From Leptotrichia hongkongensis (GTDB taxonomy: Bacteria > Fusobacteriota > Fusobacteriia > Fusobacteriales > Leptotrichiaceae), in contig NZ_AP019846.1 in the NCBI RefSeq assembly GCF_007990635.1, forward strand, positions 806,001-870,000: 64,000 nt of DNA, given 5' to 3'. Under the pieces are notes generated by a model. The model was given only the letters and a program-made list of their open reading frames with translations. It did no database searches and was not told where the DNA came from. Shown here piece after piece: positions 58,026-64,000 of the stretch; position 1 is the stretch's first letter; each line of letters starts with the position of its first letter. Made by a program: the position numbers and the translations under genes.

Positions 58026-59228
58026 TTAATAAAAATCAATAATATTCAAATGTTTTATTCCGTTTCTTGACATATCAAACCTGTCCATAGAAATTACATA
58101 TTTAGGATAATTATCATTAATTTTTTCAAATGGTAAAAATTCCCTTTTTATAGTGTCTTCAGATGCAAGTAAATATGCCACCTGAATATAAATTTTCTCA
58201 TTATTTGTTTTTGTACAGACAAAATCTATTTCTAAATTATTCAATTTTCCAATTTTTATGTTATAGCCTTTTCGCAATAATTCCATATATACAATATTTT
58301 CAAAAATTTGATTTATATCTCTTTCGTTTGTTTCTAAAATTGCTTCTCTTATTCCATGGTCTGCAATATAATATTTTTCACTCACATTTAGAACTTCTTT
58401 ACCTTGTATTTCGTAACGAGGGACTTTGTGAATCAGAAATGCGTTTTCACAGGCTTTTATGTAATTTAGCACAGTATCTACTGCAACTTTTCTATTTTCG
58501 CTTTTAAAATATTTTGAAATTGAATTTGCAGAAAATGTATTCCCAATGTTCATTACAAGGTAATTGATGATTCGCTCTAATAATTCAGTATTTCTTATAT
58601 TGTTTCTTTGAGTAATATCTTTTAATATTATTGATGAATATATATCTTTTAAATATTGCATGCTTGATTCCACTTCATAATTCAAATTATGTAAAAATGG
58701 CATTCCACCTAGTTTGACAAACTTTTCAAACATTTCTTCTTTTGAAATATTTTGATTTATATTTTGGTATATTGAACAAAACTCTTTAAATGAAAAAGGA
58801 TAAATTTCAACTTCAACATATCTTCCTGCAAGGTAAGTTGCAAGTTCTCCTGATAATAGTTTAGCGTTGGAACCTGTTATATAAATATCAAATTGCTTAT
58901 CTTCTGTTCTTAATGAATTTATACACTTTTCCCATTCTTTTACTTCCTGAATTTCATCCAAAAATAAATAGCATTTTTCTTGAATATTTTCTGCTTTTTC
59001 CAATATATATTCATTCAATGTATCCGCATAGCAAAGATGTCTATTTCTTAAATTTTCAAAATTGATATAAATAAATTGATTTTCATCAACACCGTTTTTT
59101 TTCAATTCTTTCATAATCAATTTTAACATTACAGATTTACCGCTTCTCCTAATTCCAGTCAAAACTTTAATAATATCTTTATCTATAAAGGGTTTAATTT
59201 TTTCAAAATAAATTTTTCTTTCTATCAT
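58026..59228 (-). CDS. AAA-type ATPase with DUF4143 domain
   Basis: A 400-residue ATPase of the AAA_14 plus DUF4143 type: P-loop GIRRSGKS at 25-32, Walker B YLFLDEIQEV, ITGSNAKLLSGELATYLAGR, then a winged-helix-like region and a C-terminal PD-(D/E)XK-like segment (LNNLEIDFVCTKTNNEKIYIQVAY). This family is very abundant in host-associated anaerobes and its role is unknown. It interrupts the trp operon between trpGD and trpC, on the same strand, which suggests insertion of a mobile or dispensable gene. Confidence 0.9.
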   Translation of the reverse strand: MIERKIYFEKIKPFIDKDIIKVLTGIRRSGKSVMLKLIMKELKKNGVDENQFIYINFENLRNRHLCYADTLNEYILEKAENIQEKCYLFLDEIQEVKEWEKCINSLRTEDKQFDIYITGSNAKLLSGELATYLAGRYVEVEIYPFSFKEFCSIYQNINQNISKEEMFEKFVKLGGMPFLHNLNYEVESSMQYLKDIYSSIILKDITQRNNIRNTELLERIINYLVMNIGNTFSANSISKYFKSENRKVAVDTVLNYIKACENAFLIHKVPRYEIQGKEVLNVSEKYYIADHGIREAILETNERDINQIFENIVYMELLRKGYNIKIGKLNNLEIDFVCTKTNNEKIYIQVAYLLASEDTIKREFLPFEKINDNYPKYVISMDRFDMSRNGIKHLNIIDFY

Positions 59229-59352
59229 AAAATCACCTCTATAAATATTTTATCATACTTACAACTAATAAAAAAGATATTTTTGAAATTTTTATCAGTT
59301 ACAATCTATAAAAAATTACAAATTAGTAATTTTATCAATTATATCCAAAAAA

Positions 59353-60999
59353 TTATTTTGTGATTTTCACATAATCTTTATAAAACTCATAAACCTTCCC
59401 ACTCTCAATCGCTTCTAAAACCATATCCTTTGCTTTCGCAGGGTGATCTACTACATCCGCAGTATAAAGTGCGAACATTGCATTTAATACAACAATATCA
59501 AATTTTGCTGATTTTTCTTCACCTTTTAAGATTTTTATCAAGATTTCAGCATTTTCTTCTGGAGTTCTGCCTTCAATTTCAGAATGGAAAGCACGCTTAA
59601 AGCCAAAACTTTCAGGAGATATTGTATATTCAAGAATTTGATCTCCTTTTACTTCGATAATTTTTGTATCATCGCAAATCGTGATTTCATCAAGTCCATC
59701 ATTTCCACGAACAACTAAGGCATGTTCTCTTCCCAGTAATTGTAATGTTTCAGCGTACAATCTGTGTACAGGCTCGTGATAAAGTCCAACCAATTGGTAT
59801 TTTAATTTTGTATTTGGATGAAGCAGTGGACCTAAAATGTTAAATACTGTTCTTATTCCAAGACGGCTTCTAACTTCTCGAACTTCTCCAACTAATTTGT
59901 GGAAAAATGGGGCATGAAAGAAAGCAAGATTTTTTACGTGTAGTTTTTCAATTTGATTTGCAAGTGAGTTTTCAAGCGGTACTCCTAGTTTATCAAGCAC
60001 ATCACTGCTTCCGCTTTTACTTGAGATTGCACGGTTTCCGTGTTTTGCCACATTTACTCCCATTGCTCCTAGAATAAATGCGACAGCTGTTGAAATATTT
60101 ATCGTCTTGAATCCATCGCCACCAGTCCCGCAAACATCAATCATATCAGAATCATCTTCAAAAGTTGTACTGTATTCCAGAATATTTTTCACAAATGCTG
60201 TAAGCGATTCAGGATAAAGGCTTTTTTCTGAAATTAGTACAAGCAAGGCTCCAAGCTGTACAATGTCATAATTTTTGCTATCAATAATTTTGCAGATTTC
60301 ACGAAAATCAGTATCTGTTAATGCAATATTTTCCTGTAATTTTTTTAAATATTTATTCATATCTATAAAGTTTCCTTTCTCGTTAGTATTATTAGAATTT
60401 TCATCATTTTGCAAAGTTTCTGAAACTTCAATACTTAAGAAGTTTCGTATCATATTTTTTCCATATTCAGTAAAAATTGATTCTGGATGAAACTGTATTC
60501 CAAAAATATTTTTACTTTTGTGTTCCACAGCCATTGCAACCCCATCCTCAGATTTTGCCGTAACTTCAAGATTTTCTGGAATATCGTCAACATAAAGTGA
60601 ATGATATCTCATAACTTTAAATTTTTTTGGCAAGTTTTTAAATAATACAGAATTCTCGGATAAAACTGTAATTTCTGAAGTTTTACCATGTAATGGGTTT
60701 TCAAGCCTTTTTATTTCTCCGCCAAAATTCATTCCAATTGCCTGATGCCCAAGACAAATTCCTAAAATTGGAATATTCCCTAGTTCATCAGTATTATTTA
60801 AAATTTCTAGGCAAATTCCGCTGTCCTTTGGATGTTTTGGACCTGGAGAAAAAATTATTTTACTAGGATTCATTTTTTTTATATCATCAATTGTTATTGC
60901 GTCATTTCTAACAGTAATAACTTCATCATCAGTCATTTCCTTCAAATACTGCTCAACATTAAATACAAAAGAATCATAATTGTCAATCATCAAAATCAT
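59353..60999 (-). CDS. trpGD: Fused anthranilate synthase component II / anthranilate phosphoribosyltransferase
   Basis: Two enzymes in one 548-residue chain. Residues about 1-190 are the glutamine amidotransferase: GICLGHQ with nucleophile Cys82, and FGIQFHPESIFTEYG. Residues about 215-548 are TrpD: DVCGTGGDGFKT (290-296), NISTAVAFILGAMGVNVAKHGNRAISSKSGSSDVLDKLG and RSRLGIRTVFNILGPLLHP. A Ser/Asn-rich linker of about 20 residues joins them. The start codon follows the trpE stop directly (TAA ATG), so translation is coupled. Confidence 0.97.
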   Translation of the reverse strand: MILMIDNYDSFVFNVEQYLKEMTDDEVITVRNDAITIDDIKKMNPSKIIFSPGPKHPKDSGICLEILNNTDELGNIPILGICLGHQAIGMNFGGEIKRLENPLHGKTSEITVLSENSVLFKNLPKKFKVMRYHSLYVDDIPENLEVTAKSEDGVAMAVEHKSKNIFGIQFHPESIFTEYGKNMIRNFLSIEVSETLQNDENSNNTNEKGNFIDMNKYLKKLQENIALTDTDFREICKIIDSKNYDIVQLGALLVLISEKSLYPESLTAFVKNILEYSTTFEDDSDMIDVCGTGGDGFKTINISTAVAFILGAMGVNVAKHGNRAISSKSGSSDVLDKLGVPLENSLANQIEKLHVKNLAFFHAPFFHKLVGEVREVRSRLGIRTVFNILGPLLHPNTKLKYQLVGLYHEPVHRLYAETLQLLGREHALVVRGNDGLDEITICDDTKIIEVKGDQILEYTISPESFGFKRAFHSEIEGRTPEENAEILIKILKGEEKSAKFDIVVLNAMFALYTADVVDHPAKAKDMVLEAIESGKVYEFYKDYVKITK

Positions 61000-62334
61000 T
61001 TATTTCACATCCTTTCCACTTTTATTTTCATTGTTTTTATTTTTTTCTTCATTACAGAATTTTTTAAAAATATTTAGCACAGATGCTCTTTTATGGCAAA
61101 TTTCATCATATTCCTTCTCTTTCACAGAATCAAACACAATTCCTGCTCCAGCTTGAATAAATACATTCCGAACCTCATCAACTTTATTCAAGTCATAATT
61201 TTTATTTTCAAAAAATGCAGTACGAATAATAATCGCAAGTTGAACATCACCATTAAATCTCAAAAATCCAATTCCGCCAGCATAAACATTTCTTTTAAAT
61301 GTCTCAAGTTCTGAAATGATTTGCATAGCACGAATTTTTGGCGATCCAGAAAGCGTTCCCGCTGGAAGAGCCTGAGCGATAACTTCAAATATCGACACAT
61401 CTTTTCTCTTTTTCCCATAAACATCAGTTACAATGTGCATTACATGTTCATAATTCTTAATATGCATAAGATTTTTTACAACAACTGAGCCACTTTCTGC
61501 AAATTTCCCAATATCATTTCTAGCCAAGTCAACAAGCATCCTATGTTCAGCACATTCTTTTTCATCATTTAATAAGTCGTTTGCTAAAAATGCGTCTTCG
61601 TTGGCATCTTTTCCTCTGGGACGAGTTCCAGCGATAGGAGCGATATAAATATTATCCGATGAAATATCAACCAGTATTTCAGGACTAGAACCAACAATAT
61701 CTCCATATTTCGTAGGAAAATGGTACATATATGGACTCGGATTTGCCTTTGACAATTTTTCATAAAAATCAAGAGAATCCATATTTGACGTAAGTTTTAA
61801 CTGCTCGCTTAGTACAACTTGAAAAATATCTCCAGACTTAATATATTCCTTTGCTTTTTCAATAATTCTATAATAATGTAATTGTTCCTCTTCAAAATCT
61901 GTTTTTATATCATAAAATAAATCAGAATCATTAAATTTTTCAGAAATTTCATCATTTAAAAAACTAAAATATTTTTCTTCATCTCCATAAAATGAAAATT
62001 CTTTACTAGTCTTTGAATAGTGTAAATATGCCTTTGCATTGGCAAAAATAAACTGTGGAAATTTAAACTGCTCTTTTTCAATTTTTCCAATTTTTTCAAA
62101 AAAATGTATCGACTCATAAGCAAATGTTCCAAAAAGTCCTACAAAAGGGGAAAGTCTTTTCTGTTTTACAAAAGAATTGTATATTTTTTTTAACGAGTCA
62201 TAACTGTATTCATTAGAATCAAAATATTCACAGTCAATCCCAATAATAACTTGCCTTTCATCTTCAGCAAAATAGGAATTGCTAAATTTTTTTCTGATAA
62301 TAGAGTAGTAATAAGTAGGTTTGTTTGTTAACAT
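61000..62334 (-). CDS. trpE: Anthranilate synthase component I
   Basis: Converts chorismate and ammonia to anthranilate with the TrpG domain. About 444 residues; the chorismate-binding core is clear: SGDIFQVVLSEQ, NPSPYMYHF, GSSPEILV, PIAGTRPRGKD, ERRM-type DLARNDIG, LPAGTLSGSPKIRAMQII and GGIGFLRFNGDVQLAIIIRTA. The N-terminal Trp-feedback motif LLES of many TrpE proteins is not evident (NSYFAEDE there). GTG 62346 opens the frame, but ATG 62334 is better placed after AAGTGAG. It starts the structural operon and probably needs the leader at 63.25-63.5 kb or a closer, unclear promoter. Confidence 0.93.
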   Translation of the reverse strand: MLTNKPTYYYSIIRKKFSNSYFAEDERQVIIGIDCEYFDSNEYSYDSLKKIYNSFVKQKRLSPFVGLFGTFAYESIHFFEKIGKIEKEQFKFPQFIFANAKAYLHYSKTSKEFSFYGDEEKYFSFLNDEISEKFNDSDLFYDIKTDFEEEQLHYYRIIEKAKEYIKSGDIFQVVLSEQLKLTSNMDSLDFYEKLSKANPSPYMYHFPTKYGDIVGSSPEILVDISSDNIYIAPIAGTRPRGKDANEDAFLANDLLNDEKECAEHRMLVDLARNDIGKFAESGSVVVKNLMHIKNYEHVMHIVTDVYGKKRKDVSIFEVIAQALPAGTLSGSPKIRAMQIISELETFKRNVYAGGIGFLRFNGDVQLAIIIRTAFFENKNYDLNKVDEVRNVFIQAGAGIVFDSVKEKEYDEICHKRASVLNIFKKFCNEEKNKNNENKSGKDVK

Positions 62335-62529
62335 AAAATATCTCACTTTCTATATTATTGTATTTTTCTTTATTTATACTATTTTACAATCTATCCAACT
62401 ATTAAATTATTCTTTAATTAAATTTTATCATCAAGTATTTATATAAGAATTCTTATTTAAAATTTGAAAAACTGCTTACTGTTAATAAATGTTTTTTCAT
62501 AATTTCATGTTTTTTCTTTTTATATAAGC

Positions 62530-62555
62530 AAGGGAAATCAATCGCCATTTCCCTT
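62530..62555. terminator. Hairpin, possible terminator on the plus strand
   Basis: AAGGGAAAT (62530-62538) pairs with ATTTCCCTT (62547-62555); TTTATTT follows on the plus strand. No gene on the plus strand leads into it, so its role is unclear. Confidence 0.4.
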
Positions 62556-63020
62556 TATTTCGCAATAAAAGTTATTTTAACATCTTTAAATAATGGTATA
62601 TTAAAGAGAATGGCGAAAGTGCTATGCACTAACCCTGGCTCGTCTAAGCATTTTTTTGAAATATTCCCAAATTTTATTTGGGAAAGTAGTCTAAACATTT
62701 ATATTTGGATAAACTTGAATTACTACGAAAACGAAACTCACTAACACTCACTTTTGCAAATAAATAATTAGAACAACTCTATAAAATATATCTGCTATAA
62801 AGGTTCTAGCGAAAGAAACACATAAATGTGTTTAGTCGTTTTCATTTCAAAAAAAATCACGACATTCTATATTAAATTATAAAGATTATTATATTTAAGT
62901 TTTAGGTTTTTACATTTTGAAAATACTAAATAAGCAAAATTTCGTTAAAGGAAAAATAACTGTTTGAGCATAGTTTTACGAAGCGAGTTTTATTTTTTCT
63001 TTATAAGAAAGTTTTGCGTA

Positions 63021-63059
63021 AAGCGGGGTTGTAAGGGCATGGTGTTTGATGCCCTTACG
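63021..63059 (+). repeat. 39-bp hairpin repeat (family C), copy 2
   Basis: Identical to 42162-42200 except T for C in the loop. It forms the same 10-bp stem GTAAGGGCAT / ATGCCCTTAC. Confidence 0.85.
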
Positions 63060-63250
63060 TTACAAAAAACTTGAATAAAAAAATAAAAGAACTATTATTA
63101 ACCATACTATTTATAAATAAAATTATAAAAGTCTTTAAGAGGGATACTTAAAAATTAGATTTAATTTTTTTAATTAAGATTATAAAATTAATTGTTATAG
63201 AATTTTATTTCTATTTTCTAAATGAGGTTTAGTGTTAGTTGAAATTTATA

Positions 63251-63289
63251 AAAAAAATTCTCTTAAATCGTTTTACCGACTAAGAGAAT
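63251..63289 (-). terminator. Attenuator terminator of the trp leader
   Basis: On the minus strand ATTCTCTTA (63289-63281) pairs with TAAGAGAAT (63265-63257), followed directly by seven or more U (63256-63251). It lies 100 bp after the leader-peptide stop. A separate hairpin (63330-63301) precedes it. Confidence 0.85.
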
Positions 63290-63300
63290 TGTATAAAATA

Positions 63301-63330
63301 AAAGCATTGATTTTGTTTCACCAATGCTTT
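63301..63330 (-). other. Second hairpin of the trp leader
   Basis: On the minus strand AAAGCATTG (63330-63322) pairs with CAATGCTTT (63309-63301), with TTATTTTAT after it. It could be a pause or anti-terminator element or an additional terminator; a structure excluding the next hairpin is not obvious by eye. Confidence 0.65.
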
Positions 63331-63389
63331 TCTCACAATATTTAATAATAGTAATTACAATAAATTTCAACATAGCTGGCAAAAAAATA

Positions 63390-63437
63390 TTAAATTGTAT
63401 TTAATTTTTTCCACCAAATCCAAGTTTGTTTAATCAT
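63390..63437 (-). CDS. trpL: Trp-rich leader peptide of the trp operon
   Basis: Fifteen codons, MIKQTWIWWKKLNTI, with Trp at positions 6, 8 and 9 (TGG ATT TGG TGG), starting at ATG 63437 and stopping at TAA 63392-63390. The ribosome site AAGGAG (63451-63446) is ideally spaced (8 nt). The gene sits about 38 nt after a predicted transcription start and is followed by two hairpins, the second with a U run. Such a peptide is the sensor of transcription attenuation: scarce charged tRNA-Trp stalls the ribosome on the Trp codons. It is unusually far (about 1.1 kb) from trpE. Confidence 0.8.
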   Translation of the reverse strand: MIKQTWIWWKKLNTI

Positions 63438-63482
63438 TGTAATCACTCCTTAAAATTTTATTTATTATTTTACTCTACAAAT

Positions 63483-63511
63483 AATATACCACAAAAAATG
63501 TATTTTGTAAA
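63483..63511 (-). promoter_or_regulatory. Promoter of the trp leader
   Basis: On the minus strand TTTACA (63511-63506), 17-bp spacer, TATATT (63488-63483), about 46 bp before the leader ATG. Confidence 0.75.
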
Positions 63512-63602
63512 ATATATTTTATTAATTTAACCATAACTTTTATTAATGATTAAAATGATTTTTTCAGTATTTGAACTTCTAATAAAACACAATTAAATGG
63601 AA

Positions 63603-63908
63603 CTATTTAAGCAAATTTAAGGCTTGATCCAGTACTTTTACCCCGTTCATCATTCCATAGTCAACCATATTAATCACATCTATATTAATATTATTTTCTT
63701 CAGCAATTTTTTTTGCTTCAGGTAAAGCATATTTAACCTGTGGTCCCAATAGGACAACATCTGCTTTTTTAAATTCTTCTTTTGCTTTATCAAGAGGCTC
63801 TGCCCAGATTTTAGTTTCAATCCCTCTCTTTTCAGCCTCAGCTTTCATTTTGTTTACTAATAGACTAGTAGACATTCCTGCTGCACAGCATAATAAGATT
63901 TTTTTCAT
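63603..63908 (-). CDS. PTS lactose/cellobiose-type EIIB component
   Basis: A 101-residue phosphocarrier of the lactose/chitobiose PTS family: MKKILLCCAAGMSTSLLVNKM with the phospho-Cys (Cys8) in the P-loop-like CAAGMSTS, and the typical KKADVVLLGPQVKYALPEAKKIAEE. It passes phosphate from EIIA to the sugar during EIIC-mediated uptake. Its EIIA and EIIC partners are not in the window and may lie beyond it. Ribosome site AAGGGTGA. ptsI of the same system is at 11.0 kb. Confidence 0.94.
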   Translation of the reverse strand: MKKILLCCAAGMSTSLLVNKMKAEAEKRGIETKIWAEPLDKAKEEFKKADVVLLGPQVKYALPEAKKIAEENNINIDVINMVDYGMMNGVKVLDQALNLLK

Positions 63909-64000
63909 TTTTAATCACCCTTTCTTCTCTTGCCAAAAAATTTACTTTTAAATATATTTTCATTGTTTTGTTCTGAATAAGGTTAACTTTTACATTCATA

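Larger units (their letters stand above)
62347..63250. other. Hairpin-rich non-coding region between the trp attenuator and trpE
   Basis: About 900 bp without a supported gene on either strand. It contains several inverted repeats: AAGGGAAAT/ATTTCCCTT (62530-62555), AGTGC/GCACT (about 62618-62630), TTCCCAAAT/ATTTGGGAA (62664-62684), AAACACAT/ATGTGTTT (62817-62832), and the 39-bp family C repeat (63021-63059). Positions 63205-63235 resemble repeat family B. No protein or tRNA-like signal was found. It looks like accumulated repeat-type intergenic DNA, possibly an insertion. Confidence 0.5.

Noticed and set aside
62580-63060. A tRNA, small structured RNA or decayed protein gene upstream of trpE
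   Set aside because: No cloverleaf or CCA-type end, no open frame of useful length on either strand, and the hairpins are short and unrelated. A novel RNA cannot be excluded without comparative data.
62347-63600. T-box riboswitch or TRAP-binding leader in front of trpE
   Set aside because: No AGGGTGGNACCGCG-like T-box sequence and no series of spaced GAG/UAG triplets was found on the minus strand. The Trp-codon leader peptide explains regulation better.

Overview
The window is AT-rich DNA (roughly 30% GC, estimated by eye) whose gene content and order suggest a fermentative member of the Fusobacteriota close to Leptotrichia. This is an inference from the protein sequences: no rRNA gene is present to confirm it. 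The supporting signs are a V-type ATPase operon, mltG-tilS-ftsH, a D-lactate dehydrogenase, a DeaD-type helicase, a family of small LprI-like exported proteins, and very A/T-rich intergenic DNA with strong AAGGAG ribosome sites and TATAAT promoters, several with an extended -10.

Layout. 1-5.1 kb: end of an unknown gene, mltG, tilS (frameshifted as read), ftsH. 5.3-10.9 kb: a block of small lipoproteins and secreted proteins (three LprI-like paralogues, a DKNYY-repeat protein, an ankyrin-repeat protein), some with their own promoters. 11.0-15.0 kb: ptsI, a DJ-1/PfpI protein, rsmH and an ftsL-like gene. 15.2-23.9 kb: a V-type ATPase operon in the same order as the Enterococcus hirae ntpFIKECGABD operon; its c-ring subunit carries the five sodium-ligand positions known there. 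24-30.3 kb: thrC on the minus strand, then exported or membrane proteins (DUF1003, cupin, DUF4300). 30.4-34.5 kb: a DEAD-box helicase and CIRCE-controlled groES-groEL. 34.6-38.8 kb (minus): mvaS, a sugar O-acetyltransferase and mvaA (upper mevalonate pathway), and a Cof-type phosphatase. 39-42.1 kb: deoD, a 49-residue ORF, pepD, rnmV. 42.3-45.4 kb (minus): tag, prfB with a classical programmed +1 frameshift, and D-lactate dehydrogenase. 45.6-53.8 kb: Na/Pi symporter, a TolC-MacA-MacB efflux set, nspC. 53.9-63.5 kb (minus): a tryptophan operon trpE-trpGD-(ATPase)-(membrane-gene relic)-trpC-trpF-trpB-trpA. 63.6-63.9 kb (minus): a PTS EIIB.

The most interesting item is upstream of the trp operon. 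A sigma-70-type promoter, a strong ribosome site, a 15-codon peptide with three Trp codons (TGG ATT TGG TGG) and a strong intrinsic terminator together look like a trp attenuator. About 900 bases of hairpin-rich non-coding DNA, carrying a dispersed repeat, separate it from trpE.

Four genes that should be intact (tilS, ntpI, ntpK and a DUF4300 lipoprotein) are broken by single-base indels, three of the five in or beside short homopolymers. Two of these genes are expected to be important for growth, so base-calling errors are the simplest explanation. A fifth ORF, inside the trp operon, has an in-frame TAG. Several families of about 40-110 bp dispersed, imperfectly palindromic repeats lie between genes. 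No tRNA, rRNA, insertion sequence or CRISPR array was recognised.
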